From Flavobacteriales bacterium (GTDB taxonomy: Bacteria; Bacteroidota; Bacteroidia; Flavobacteriales_D; Sanyastnellaceae), in contig JAIBBG010000001.1 of NCBI GenBank assembly GCA_019694805.1, positions 248,001 to 312,000 of the forward strand: DNA of 64,000 nt, read 5' to 3'. The notes under the pieces are model-generated. The model had not been told where the DNA came from. It ran no database searches and was given only the letters and a program-made list of their open reading frames with translations. Both the position numbers and the translations under genes were made by a program. Shown here in pieces: positions 1-8,320 of the stretch. Numbering within the stretch: position 1 is the first letter of the stretch; every line of letters starts with the position of its first letter.

Positions 1-1532
1 ACGAGGTTGTTGCAATCACCGGTATATACGTGAATTTTAGTATCTGAAAGGTTTGCAGAGTTACAAGTTGTCAGGTTCACCTGGTCACCAGTACCAATGA
101 ATGTGTACCAAACGCCAGGAGAAGTAACTGTGATACCTGTGCAAGCTTCCAGTGTACCTTCAGCGTTAGCATTGATAGTAGTACCATCAACAGACTGATC
201 ACAACCAATTGCAGTTGCGTTTACGCAATCGTCGTTGGAAGGAGGACAGATACAAGATCCGTCATCGTCAGTAGCGAATGGGTTGTAGTTGTTACAATCA
301 GAGTTGGTACAACCAGGTATAATACATCCTGTTTGACCAGCCCAAGCGAAACCAGCGTTAGCGCCAGCACCACCTGTAAGAATTTCGTTACCAGAAATAT
401 CAGTAATAGCCCAGCTAACTTCATCAGGGAAAGTACCATCAGAAACGCTGAGGGTATAACAACCTGGAAGCAAACAGTCTGTGTAAGTTCCAGTATCACC
501 ATCATCGAGAGTACCAGTAGCAACAACAGCAGAAGCCTCATCGAGGAGGATCCAAGTTGCGCCGTTCCAGCCATCACCAAATGAATCGTTCATTACGATA
601 TTGAATACTTGAGAACCTCCAGTACAAGTGATACAAGTACCGTTGTCACATTGTGCAGAAGGATCATAGTTGGTTGCAAGCATATCGGTACAACCTGAGA
701 TCAGGCCACCGAGAGCGATAATTTGGTTTTCAGGTCCGGTACCAGTTGTGAGGGTTCCTGTTGCATCAATGCCACCATCCTGATTGGTGAATGTGTAAAC
801 GTTGCCGTTCCATCCATCGCCAAAATCATCGATGAGTTCCATACGATAGTTACAATCAGGACCTGGGATACAAACTGAACCTGAGAATGGTGCTCCACCA
901 GAAGCGAGAAGGTTATCTGCAGAATCATAGAGATTCCAGCTAACTTCAGCATCAAAGCCACCACCATCTACAACGAGTGTTTCGCAATAACCGAGACAGC
1001 ATGAACCATCGTCGTTGGTTGCAACTGGATCGTAGTTACAGGCAGCCGGGTCTGTACAACCATCGGTCACCAAATCACATACGCAAGAAAGTTCGAAAGA
1101 ACCTTCATTGTCCAGATAACCGCCAACTCTCACCAAGTAAGTGGTACCACCGGTAATAGCGAACGTTACTTCAGATTGAGGACCTACAAAGTCGTCGTTA
1201 CCGGTTTCGCAAGCGAGGCTTCCGCATGTGCCGGTATACACATGAATTTTTGTATCGTAGTCGGTGTTAGCGCTAACGAGAGAAAGGGTTACTGTCCCAT
1301 CAGCAGGTGGGGTAAAAGAATACCAGAACTGACCAGCAGTTCCTACTGTTGTAATACAGGTACCCGCTCCTGAAGTAGCATTGTCATTGGCAACACCAAC
1401 GGTGCTTCCAAACGTTACATCACCACAATTCAACGTCAGCGGAGCATCGCACGTATTCTGCGCGCTCACTGATCCCCAACAGACAACAAGTGCCAGGGCT
1501 AATACCGAACTAAATCTTGTAAATGTTTTCAT
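1..1532 (-). CDS. Secreted repeat protein, 3' end cut by the window edge
   Basis: The frame is open from an ATG at 1532 down to base 1, giving about 510 residues with no stop, so the C-terminus lies outside the window. Residues 1-24 form a signal peptide ending in SVSA before QN. A beta-sandwich-like segment follows (QFWYSFTPPADG, then DTKIHVYTGTC), and a related one (GVWYTFIGTGDQ, DTKIHVYTGDC) lies near the left edge. Between them are three copies of the cysteine motif GCTDPAACNYDP...DDGSC, common in Bacteroidota surface proteins, and two GDGWNG-containing segments. The protein is probably a T9SS-exported surface protein, but the C-terminal signal that would prove it is not visible. No enzymatic motif is seen. 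A weak -10 match (TACATTTT, minus strand, 1587-1594) lies upstream. Confidence 0.85.
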   Translation of the reverse strand, partial: MKTFTRFSSVLALALVVCWGSVSAQNTCDAPLTLNCGDVTFGSTVGVANDNATSGAGTCITTVGTAGQFWYSFTPPADGTVTLSLVSANTDYDTKIHVYTGTCGSLACETGNDDFVGPQSEVTFAITGGTTYLVRVGGYLDNEGSFELSCVCDLVTDGCTDPAACNYDPVATNDDGSCCLGYCETLVVDGGGFDAEVSWNLYDSADNLLASGGAPFSGSVCIPGPDCNYRMELIDDFGDGWNGNVYTFTNQDGGIDATGTLTTGTGPENQIIALGGLISGCTDMLATNYDPSAQCDNGTCITCTGGSQVFNIVMNDSFGDGWNGATWILLDEASAVVATGTLDDGDTGTYTDCLLPGCYTLSVSDGTFPDEVSWAITDISGNEILTGGAGANAGFAWAGQTGCIIPGCTNSDCNNYNPFATDDDGSCICPPSNDDCVNATAIGCDQSVDGTTINANAEGTLEACTGITVTSPGVWYTFIGTGDQVNLTTCNSANLSDTKIHVYTGDCNNL

Positions 1533-1829
1533 CAAGCATTTGGTTTTGGTTAATACACTCTTTTTACTTTAATTAATTTGATGCTTAAAATGTATCGCTT
1601 ACAGGGGACACTCCCTGAATTCTTTAACCACCAACCATTAAAGACAAGCTGGACAAGCGTAAATACGACGCTATAGAAACTCTTCAGTAGTAGTTAATGC
1701 GGTTAAAAAAGTGAGCGCAAGATATAGGAGTTTTGCAAGCCCCGAATAAAAAGTGAGAAAAAAATGCCAACATGGTTGGAAACCTCTGACCATCATTTTG
1801 CATTTTCGGCCTTATTCCCTGAGTGTTAA

Positions 1830-2315
1830 TTACCTGGACCACATTTCTGCATGCCAACTTTGGCGAAACGGAATCTGCCACGAAGATTTTAGCTGGTAAA
1901 TATTTTTAATCGTGTTGTCGAAAATGACAGTTTGGTCGTGGATCAATCCGGCCTTTCTCATCGCCCAGAATTCATGCAGGTCCTTCTGATGGATTTGATC
2001 ATCCTCTATGTAATGTGTCAACGTTCGTTTGAAGAAGTCAACAGAGAATCTTGTTCCCAGGTCCTGCATGAATCGAACACTTTTATCGATGCCACAACCG
2101 CTGGCCAACGCCCTGGATTCATCCGCGGCAATGATCACAAAGCGATCGTGTAGCACTGCACCTGCAGCATCCATATTTTTACCATGCGAGGACCATTCCT
2201 GAATAAAATCATTCAGCATGAGGGTGATTTCACCAACCTCTTCATGGCTCAATACTCGGTTTGCTGCGTAAATCCATATCCTGGATTCATCGGGCATATT
2301 TTCAAGGTTTTTCAT
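1830..2315 (-). CDS. Small conserved Bacteroidota protein (often mislabelled ABC transporter ATPase)
   Basis: This is a 161-residue soluble protein without signal peptide or membrane segment. The N-terminal pattern (ENMPDESRIWIYAANR), the central DRFVIIAADES and ASGCGIDKSV stretches, and the C-terminal SWHAEMW match, from memory, a conserved Bacteroidota family of about 160 residues that databases often call ABC transporter ATPase. No Walker A, Walker B or signature motif is visible, so that name is not supported. The invariant-looking Cys sits in the SGC motif. The ATG at 2315 lies inside the last codons of the upstream gene (14 bp overlap), so it is the last gene of the exosortase operon and translationally coupled. 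Its function is unknown; its position suggests a link to surface sorting, but this could be incidental. Confidence 0.8.
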   Translation of the reverse strand: MKNLENMPDESRIWIYAANRVLSHEEVGEITLMLNDFIQEWSSHGKNMDAAGAVLHDRFVIIAADESRALASGCGIDKSVRFMQDLGTRFSVDFFKRTLTHYIEDDQIHQKDLHEFWAMRKAGLIHDQTVIFDNTIKNIYQLKSSWQIPFRQSWHAEMWSR

Positions 2316-2853
2316 TCTTCTCGGGAAAATAAGTTCTATTGATCCAATATCCTGGCAGCAGAATCATCAGTGGAACCAATGACTGCAAGCCACCCACCAC
2401 CTTCCGACTGATGCCGTATGCTTGAGTGCCTGATCCGGTAATGACACCAAAGATGTAGACCAAAAATGACAATAGAAAGAAAGCGATATATAGCCTGATG
2501 GTCCACTTTCGCAGCGATGTGTTGCTGGTGACAAGAAATATGATTGTCGAGTTGAGAATCATAAATAATGCTACAAAAAAAACTGTGATGACCCATTTCG
2601 CGATGACCAACTGACTTCTTGTGAAGTTCAGCAGAAATTCTAAGCGGCGGTGATTGTGATAATAATCGTAGGGAGCATCGATTTTGACTTGTTGCAGCCA
2701 ATCCCTTTTCACTTCCGGAGTTTGGTTGAAAAAGCCATTGATCTTATCTCCTGTTTCGAGGATGTAATTGACATTGACCTTGAGGTTTTCCTGCAAAAAC
2801 CCAGTGACGATGGCAATGATCAGAAGACCAGATATCCAAATTATTTTTTTCAT
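2302..2853 (-). CDS. Exosortase-associated membrane protein
   Basis: This 183-residue protein has about four hydrophobic segments: one at the N-terminus (residues 4-20), one near 84-108, one near 119-143 and one near 155-170. Between the first two is a periplasmic-looking region of about 60 residues with aromatic and charged residues (DAPYDYYHNHRRLEF). It starts 4 bp after the exosortase stop and overlaps the next gene. Size, topology and position agree with the accessory membrane proteins that accompany Bacteroidota exosortases (XrtX- or XrtF-associated proteins); the length is nearer the XrtX type. I cannot assign a subtype from sequence alone. Its biochemical role is unknown; a part in substrate presentation or maturation is inferred from linkage only. 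Confidence 0.65.
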   Translation of the reverse strand: MKKIIWISGLLIIAIVTGFLQENLKVNVNYILETGDKINGFFNQTPEVKRDWLQQVKIDAPYDYYHNHRRLEFLLNFTRSQLVIAKWVITVFFVALFMILNSTIIFLVTSNTSLRKWTIRLYIAFFLLSFLVYIFGVITGSGTQAYGISRKVVGGLQSLVPLMILLPGYWINRTYFPEKNEKP

Positions 2854-2857
2854 TTGA

Positions 2858-3397
2858 TCAACTTTTCCGGCTATCCGTTCCGGAAAATTTTTTCACCCAG
2901 ATCCACCACAACATGAATACAAAGGAATAAACAATCAAAGTGAATGTATAGTCATGATTGAAAGCGAGCCAAGCTTCATTGATATGGACAATGATTGCGA
3001 GAGCAGCCACGCGCAAGGAATTGAAAAGATGGATGGAGATCAAGCCAACTGGTATGAACCAAGCGCGATGTTTCCACGGTCCAGGAAATGCTACGATGAA
3101 AGCAAGGAATAAAGCCAGAAGAACGAATCCGTCGCAGGGAGCACCGATGGTTACTCCTTTTGAGCCTTCGATGCCCACGTGTCCACGGAGAGGACCATCT
3201 ATGGATGCGTAATCGGTGATTTGGTATCCAAAAAACTGCAATTCACCTTCTGCAATACGCACAAGACTATCGATGATATAATCATCGAAGCGAGTCGAAG
3301 GCTTCAAATAGTATTCATAAAGGAAATACCAGCCAAGATAAATGGCTGAACCTATTAGAATAAACCTGATGAAAGGGTTTTTCAAAAATGACTTCAA
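2858..3397 (-). CDS. Exosortase family transpeptidase-like membrane protein
   Basis: This 179-residue multi-pass inner-membrane protein carries the exosortase/archaeosortase catalytic pattern. C88 is in GAPCDG at the edge of a hydrophobic helix, R129 is in FNSLR, and H148 is in NHDYTF. These correspond to the Cys-Arg-His triad known for the family, which cleaves C-terminal sorting signals at the membrane and is thought to transfer the substrate to a cell-envelope acceptor. The protein is short, like the compact Bacteroidota exosortases (XrtF/XrtX class). It starts 2 bp after the stop of the small PID-CTERM gene, its likely substrate, and is followed by an associated membrane protein. The operon faces away from the Wzc exopolysaccharide operon, fitting the frequent link between exosortases and polysaccharide loci. 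Confidence 0.88.
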   Translation of the reverse strand: MKSFLKNPFIRFILIGSAIYLGWYFLYEYYLKPSTRFDDYIIDSLVRIAEGELQFFGYQITDYASIDGPLRGHVGIEGSKGVTIGAPCDGFVLLALFLAFIVAFPGPWKHRAWFIPVGLISIHLFNSLRVAALAIIVHINEAWLAFNHDYTFTLIVYSFVFMLWWIWVKKFSGTDSRKS

Positions 3398-3399
3398 GA

Positions 3400-3615
3400 T
3401 CAGGCTTTTTTCCGGCCGGAATCGTATGCCTTTTTACCGCCATAGGCCAAGCCTGCGGCAATCAGTAAACTAACTCCACCATCTATTGGACATGCCGGAC
3501 CGAAAGGAGGTCCGCACGGCGGGCTACCACCACCAGGAGGGCCCGGTTGAGCGAATGCGATGACTGGAATCATCACAATCAAAACGAGCAATATCCTGCG
3601 TAAGGTTGGATTCAT
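3400..3615 (-). CDS. Tiny PID-CTERM exosortase substrate
   Basis: The protein is 71 residues. The ATG at 3615 is preferred over an in-frame TTG 24 bp upstream because the signal peptide begins there and a perfect -10 element lies just upstream. Residues 1-22 are a signal peptide (cut after IAFA). The mature region is a Gly/Pro-rich stretch of about 20 residues with two Cys (C34, C42). It is followed by the motif PIDGG (43-47), a hydrophobic segment of about 13 residues (VSLLIAAGLAYGG) and a basic tail ending RKKA. This tripartite C-terminus is the plan of exosortase sorting signals, and PID-CTERM is a known Bacteroidota version. Being the first gene of the exosortase operon, it is the probable dedicated substrate. 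Confidence 0.85.
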   Translation of the reverse strand: MNPTLRRILLVLIVMIPVIAFAQPGPPGGGSPPCGPPFGPACPIDGGVSLLIAAGLAYGGKKAYDSGRKKA

Positions 3616-3647
3616 TTTTTGTTTTTTGGTTGAATTCAATTCGAGGA

Positions 3648-3655
3648 CAAATGTA
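3648..3655 (-). promoter_or_regulatory. -10 element of the exosortase operon
   Basis: On the minus strand this reads TACATTTG, an exact match to the Bacteroidota -10 consensus TAnnTTTG. It ends 32 bp before the ATG at 3615, so the expected leader is about 26 nt. No convincing -33 TTTG is seen at the usual spacing. Confidence 0.6.
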
Positions 3656-3868
3656 AAACAAGATTTTCTGTAATGATAGCATCATTGGTCAAAATACTTG
3701 TGGCATTTATCACCGTCCTGACCCATACAGATGACAACCGTTAGGTTTTTCCATAAATGTTGATGAAAATTATGGAGATTTACGACTTCAGCCGAAGCAC
3801 TACTGAGCATAATTGTGGAAAAAACCTTCTGAGGTACTCATATACCACGGCAGATCGCACTGCTTGCC

Positions 3869-3876
3869 TATATTTG
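3869..3876 (+). promoter_or_regulatory. -10 element of the exopolysaccharide operon
   Basis: TATATTTG matches TAnnTTTG exactly and is followed by CCACCCCC. It lies 32 bp before the ATG at 3909. Because it falls inside the upstream extension of the reading frame, it supports the start at 3909 rather than 3813. Confidence 0.6.
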
Positions 3877-3908
3877 CCACCCCCTGTTCATTTTGTGTTC
3901 CCCAATAT

Positions 3909-6353
3909 ATGACAACCCAACCTCAGAAGACCAATTTTCTTGATGCGGATGATTTAAGGCCGATTATCAAGTTTATCAGTAAGAATTGGTACCTGATGAT
4001 CTTGTTCTCGCTCATCGGTATGCTGCTCGCGTTTTTGTATACGCATAGGCTTCCGAATATCTATGCCGCGCGTGCTGAGATCCTTTTGAAATCATCCGAG
4101 ACGTATGACTATCAAACCCAGATTTATAAAGACCTTGGGTATTATTCTCTGATGCAGGATATCACCAACCAGAAGAGAATCCTAAGTTCATATGACCTGA
4201 TTGAAAAGGTTTTACATAAGGTTGATTTTACACAAACTTATTATTTGGTGGGGCGTGTAAAAACTGAAGAAATCGATCGATTTGCCTACTTCGACGTCAA
4301 GTGTGATTGGCGTAAGTTGGACATCAACCTATACAATAAACCTTTTAACCTCAAGATTCTTGATTTAGGGCATTATACCATTAGCTATGTTCTTGCCGGA
4401 AAAAAACTCACACATGAATTTGAATTTGGTAAGGCATATGAAGATGTCAATTTCAGTATTCGAGTTGATGTAAGTCCAAAGTTGGATGAAAACGTTTTGC
4501 GCAGCATACAGGAACAGAATTTCCAGTTTCAGGTGCACCATCCGGATTATTTGATCAACAAATTCAAAGGATCATTGGCCATTGCGAATCAGGAATTCAC
4601 AAGTATCCTCACACTTACGATGAAGGATATGCTTGAGAGCAGGGCGAAAATTTTCCTTGACACCCTGGCTTCTGTATACATTGATTACACCCTGCAAAAT
4701 CAGGTTGCAGTGAATGAAAACACACAGGCATACATCGACCGTCAGGTTGATGAAATCATGGTGATTATCGATTCATTGGAACAGGTGGTGGAGAATTTCA
4801 AAGACGAGCGTAACATTCTTGACCTCACAATGGAGCAAAAGAATGCTTTTGAAGCATTGTCCAAGACCGAAACTGAAATTCGAGAACTCAAGCTTCGTAA
4901 ACAAGCCATTCAGGATTTGGAGAATTTCCTCACCAAGGAAAAGGACGTATCGGTTATTCCTCCGATGAATTATTTATCAGGAGAAGACGCCTCACTGAAC
5001 AGCATGGTGATGGATCTTTTTAATCTTCGTCAGCGAAGAACAGAACTCTTGGTGGATATGAAACCGACCGATCGAAGGGTTCAAAAATTAGACTCGATTG
5101 TAAAGACCATTCGCAATAGTGTCTTCCGATACACCACAGACAACAAGACAGCCATCGATCAACGTATCGGCGATTTACAGGAAGAACGAAATAAAGCTGA
5201 GGCCAAGCTCATCAATATTCCTAGATCACAAAGAGATCTGATGAGCATCGAAAGAAAACTCACAGTGAACGAAGGTCTGTATACATTCCTTCTCCAAAAG
5301 AAAGCGAATACTGTCATTGCCCGCGCGGCGATTATTCCACAAACCAGCGTCATTGAGGCAGCTCGATCCCTGGGTGTAGTAGGCCCTGAAAAATCCGGTA
5401 CCATATGGACATTCATCGGTGTAGGATTATTCCTTGCTTTGTTGATTGGATTCATCCGTGCAATCTTCTTCGAGCGTATTGAAAACACAAGAGAACTTAA
5501 ATCACTCACCAGATTGCCGCTCATTGGCGGTGTGCCCAACTATCAGGATATCGATATGGAGCCGATCGTTATTGCCGGCAATCCAAGGTCCAATGTGAGT
5601 GAAGCTTTCCGCTCTATCCGAACGAATCTCCAGTACATTCTTCCTGAAGAAGGACCCAAAACAATTTTGATCACCTCGCTGCACCCTGGAGAAGGAAAGA
5701 CGTTTGTGTCGGTGAATTTGGCTGCTGTTCTTGCCAAGGCATCGAAGCGTGTGATTCTGCTCGACTTTGACATGCACAAACCGAAAGTGCATAAGACATT
5801 CAATCTTGAGAATGTAAGTGGTATCTCTTCCTTCCTGATTGGAAAAACGGATTTCAGACATACCATCATCACCACACAGATTGAAAATCTGGACGCCATT
5901 ACTGCTGGTCCTGTTCCTCCGAATGCATCGGAACTTGTTTTGAATGCCCGTGTTGATCAGTTGCTCAATGAACTGAAAGATATGTATGATTATCTTATCG
6001 TGGATACTCCTCCATTGATGCTGATCAGTGACTCTTTGGTATTGCTCAACAAGACTGACCTCGGTATTTTCGTGATGAATACGGATAAGGCCACTAAGGC
6101 TGGTTTGCGCCACCTTGAAGATGTCCTTCGCCAGAATAATCTGATGAAGAATTCAGTTCTGCTGAACAACATCAAACAGAAACGCTGGAAGTATTACTAC
6201 GGTAAGTATGCTTATCGTTACGGATATGGTTATGGTTATGGTTATGGTTATGGCAATTCCTATGGAAGCTATACCTACGGCAATACTTATTACTCGGATG
6301 ATTCGACCAACAAACCGAAACGCCGGAGTAAACAGAAAGGCAACGGTATCTAA
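3909..6353 (+). CDS. Wzc-like polysaccharide co-polymerase / BY-type tyrosine kinase
   Basis: The protein has 814 residues from the ATG at 3909; the frame opens further upstream but lacks family similarity there. It has the Wzc plan: a Wzz-type N-terminal region with a first membrane helix (about 18-42), a long periplasmic region with coiled-coil character (about 270-490), a second helix (about 497-522), and a cytoplasmic BY-kinase. Kinase motifs are Walker A HPGEGKT (about 593), Walker A' LLDFDMHKP (about 617) and Walker B LIVDTPP (about 697). The C-terminal tail (about 760-795) is extremely tyrosine-rich with a run of YG pairs, the expected autophosphorylation cluster. Such proteins control polymer length and export of capsule or exopolysaccharide. 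It is the first gene of the operon and shares a TAATG junction with the next gene. Confidence 0.92.
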   Translation: MTTQPQKTNFLDADDLRPIIKFISKNWYLMILFSLIGMLLAFLYTHRLPNIYAARAEILLKSSETYDYQTQIYKDLGYYSLMQDITNQKRILSSYDLIEKVLHKVDFTQTYYLVGRVKTEEIDRFAYFDVKCDWRKLDINLYNKPFNLKILDLGHYTISYVLAGKKLTHEFEFGKAYEDVNFSIRVDVSPKLDENVLRSIQEQNFQFQVHHPDYLINKFKGSLAIANQEFTSILTLTMKDMLESRAKIFLDTLASVYIDYTLQNQVAVNENTQAYIDRQVDEIMVIIDSLEQVVENFKDERNILDLTMEQKNAFEALSKTETEIRELKLRKQAIQDLENFLTKEKDVSVIPPMNYLSGEDASLNSMVMDLFNLRQRRTELLVDMKPTDRRVQKLDSIVKTIRNSVFRYTTDNKTAIDQRIGDLQEERNKAEAKLINIPRSQRDLMSIERKLTVNEGLYTFLLQKKANTVIARAAIIPQTSVIEAARSLGVVGPEKSGTIWTFIGVGLFLALLIGFIRAIFFERIENTRELKSLTRLPLIGGVPNYQDIDMEPIVIAGNPRSNVSEAFRSIRTNLQYILPEEGPKTILITSLHPGEGKTFVSVNLAAVLAKASKRVILLDFDMHKPKVHKTFNLENVSGISSFLIGKTDFRHTIITTQIENLDAITAGPVPPNASELVLNARVDQLLNELKDMYDYLIVDTPPLMLISDSLVLLNKTDLGIFVMNTDKATKAGLRHLEDVLRQNNLMKNSVLLNNIKQKRWKYYYGKYAYRYGYGYGYGYGYGNSYGSYTYGNTYYSDDSTNKPKRRSKQKGNGI
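6222..6251 (+). repeat. Hexanucleotide tandem repeat coding Tyr-Gly
   Basis: Five consecutive hexamers (GGATAT, then four GGTTAT) encode Gly-Tyr pairs in the tyrosine tail of the Wzc-like kinase. Copy change by slippage would stay in frame and change the number of phosphorylatable tyrosines. Confidence 0.85.
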
Positions 6354-6994
6354 TGGTCTCTTTGATCATCACTACATATAACTACGCACAATATGTTGAA
6401 CGTGCCATTCGGAGCGCGATAGATCAAACAATGGGCAACGAGGACTATGAAGTGATCGTTGTGAATGATTGTTCAACTGATAATACGAGAGAAGTTCTAG
6501 AAAATTTCTCCAACGAAATTCGTGTTTACAATCTTGAGGAAAACCTTGGATTGGCTGGTGCTCGCAATTTCGGGATTAAAAAAGCCAAAGGTCAGTTTAT
6601 CATTTTTCTCGATGCCGATGACTACATCCACAAAGATTTGTTGCGCGTACAGAAATTATTCCTGGAAGAAAACAATACCCTCGATGCTGTATCTGTAGAT
6701 TATTACCTCGTAGATGAAAGAGGCAAACACATGCAACATGTGAATGCGGAAGAAAATCCAATTGCATGTGGCATCATGTTCAGAAAAGATTTCCTCTACA
6801 ATATTGGATTGTACGATGAAGGATTCAGGGCAAGAGAGGAAGAGGATTTGAGGATACGTTGGCGCGAGAAATACAACATCTACAACATCATCCTACCATT
6901 GTACCGATATAGGATGCATGAATCCAATCTTACTAAAAATCACGATGAAATGGAAAAGCATCGTGAGCTATTGAAATCAAAGCACAATCAATGA
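6353..6994 (+). CDS. Glycosyltransferase family 2
   Basis: This 213-residue GT-A protein starts at an ATG sharing one base with the upstream stop (TAATG). The N-terminus SLIITTYNYAQYV is the nucleotide-binding start of GT2 enzymes. VVNDCSTDNT is the typical NDgSTD motif, and LDADDYI (about 85-91) is the metal-binding DxD region. The later segment with REEEDLRIRW resembles the acceptor-side ED motif. There is no membrane segment, so it should act on the cytoplasmic face, adding a sugar to a lipid-linked repeat unit of the exported polysaccharide. Donor and acceptor cannot be read from the sequence. Confidence 0.9.
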   Translation: MVSLIITTYNYAQYVERAIRSAIDQTMGNEDYEVIVVNDCSTDNTREVLENFSNEIRVYNLEENLGLAGARNFGIKKAKGQFIIFLDADDYIHKDLLRVQKLFLEENNTLDAVSVDYYLVDERGKHMQHVNAEENPIACGIMFRKDFLYNIGLYDEGFRAREEEDLRIRWREKYNIYNIILPLYRYRMHESNLTKNHDEMEKHRELLKSKHNQ

Positions 6995-7527
6995 GCCGAT
7001 TTCTTGAAGGCGAAAAAATTTACTTGCGCGCACTTACTCAAAGCGACGCCAATGAAGAGTATTTATCCTGGTTGAATGACGAAGAAACGACACGTGGATT
7101 GGCATCCGGTGTTTTCCCTTCATCCATTGAGGCGTTAAAAAAATTTGTTGAGGGAATTTCGGCCCGAAAAGATGTTGTGATGTTCGCCATCTGCGACAAA
7201 AAAAATGGGCAACATATTGGCAATATCAAACTCGATAATTTCGATTGGGTGAGCAGAACCTGCGAGCTGGGGATATTGATCGGCAATAAAAGTTATTGGG
7301 GAAAAGGCATTGGTTTCGAAGTTTGTCAACTCACCATCCAATACGCCTTTCAGGATCTCAATATCCGCAAAGTCGTTCTGGCTGTTTATGAAAACAATCC
7401 GGCAGCGGTGAAACTGTATGAAAAATTAGGCTTTCAACATGAAGGTCGATTGCGCAAGCAGGTATTTGAAGGCGGGCAGTATTTCGACAAACTCTACATG
7501 GGCATTTTTGTGGAGGAACTCAAATGA
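6991..7527 (+). CDS. GNAT-family N-acetyltransferase (RimJ/RimL type)
   Basis: This 178-residue protein overlaps the upstream gene by 4 bp (ATGA). The N-terminus GEKIYLRALTQSDA, the core ELGILIGNKSYWGKGIG with the acetyl-CoA loop, and the C-terminal NPAAVKLYEKLGFQHEG are typical of GNAT enzymes related to RimJ/RimL. In polysaccharide and nonulosonate loci such proteins N-acetylate amino sugars (for example PseH-like enzymes), so an amino-sugar nucleotide made by the neighbouring aminotransferase is a plausible substrate. That substrate is inferred from context only. Confidence 0.88.
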   Translation: MSRFLEGEKIYLRALTQSDANEEYLSWLNDEETTRGLASGVFPSSIEALKKFVEGISARKDVVMFAICDKKNGQHIGNIKLDNFDWVSRTCELGILIGNKSYWGKGIGFEVCQLTIQYAFQDLNIRKVVLAVYENNPAAVKLYEKLGFQHEGRLRKQVFEGGQYFDKLYMGIFVEELK

Positions 7528-8288
7528 ATCTTTGTGTCATTCAAGCCCGGATGGGTTCGACCAGGTTACCTGGTAAAGTTCTGCGTGAAGTGAATGGCAT
7601 TCCGATTCTGCAATTGCTGCTTCAAAGACTCAGCGCCTCCAAACTCGTCGACCGTTTTGTCGTTGCTACAACTACCAATGCAGAAGACGATGCCATTGAA
7701 GCTTTTTGCAAGAAAAACAACATCCTTTGTTATCGAGGCAGTGATTGGGATGTTTTAGAGCGCTTCTATGAGGCGGCAACTTCTCAGGGTGCAGGGGATG
7801 AAGATCATATTGTACGGATCTGTTGCGATAATCCTATTCACTCATACAAGGTGCTTGATTTTGTGTTGAAGTCATACCATCAATCCGGCGTAGACTACTT
7901 TTCGAATAGCAATCAGGAACCGGATTTTCTTGAGGATGGATTCGATGTTGAGGTGACATCATTCAAAGCTTTGAAACAAGCTCACCAGGAAGCTAAGTTG
8001 TTGAGTGAACGAGAGCACGTGATGCCTTACATTAAAAATTCAGGTAAGTTCAGTTTGGGTTGGAGAAAGGCCAATCCAGCCTATTTATTCAAACTGAGTG
8101 TAGACACGGAAAAAGATCTTGAAACCGTGGAGCGGATATTTTCAGAATTGAAAGATCGCCCTGATTTTTCGATTGACGACGTTGTAGATTTGCTTCAACG
8201 CAAACCAGAAATTCTGGAAATCAATAAAGAAAGTACCATCAACTCAGGATATCAAAAATCACTTCGAGAAGATCGACAAGTGAAATGA
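7524..8288 (+). CDS. SpsF-type cytidylyltransferase / nucleotidyltransferase
   Basis: This 254-residue protein starts in a 4-bp overlap with the acetyltransferase. The N-terminus CVIQARMGSTRLPGKVL is the nucleotide-binding loop of the SpsF/CMP-KDO-synthetase-like family. Further conserved parts are VVATTTNAEDDAI, YRGSDWDVLERFYEA and RICCDNPI. Members activate acidic or unusual sugars as CMP or similar conjugates for surface glycans. A class III aminotransferase follows and an SDR is nearby, a combination found in spore-coat-like and nonulosonate-like loci. No NeuB-type condensing enzyme lies in this window, so the identity of the sugar is open. Confidence 0.85.
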   Translation: MNLCVIQARMGSTRLPGKVLREVNGIPILQLLLQRLSASKLVDRFVVATTTNAEDDAIEAFCKKNNILCYRGSDWDVLERFYEAATSQGAGDEDHIVRICCDNPIHSYKVLDFVLKSYHQSGVDYFSNSNQEPDFLEDGFDVEVTSFKALKQAHQEAKLLSEREHVMPYIKNSGKFSLGWRKANPAYLFKLSVDTEKDLETVERIFSELKDRPDFSIDDVVDLLQRKPEILEINKESTINSGYQKSLREDRQVK

Positions 8289-8320
8289 AGTATCACAAGT
8301 GATAAAAAAATTGGTGTAAA

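Noticed and set aside
1830..2315. ABC transporter ATPase function for the 161-residue protein
   Set aside because: No Walker A, Walker B or signature motif is present; the name appears to be an inherited misannotation.
5502..6113. 203-residue minus-strand open frame opposite the Wzc kinase domain
   Set aside because: The plus strand carries clear Walker motifs in frame; the reverse frame has no recognisable domain and no promoter.
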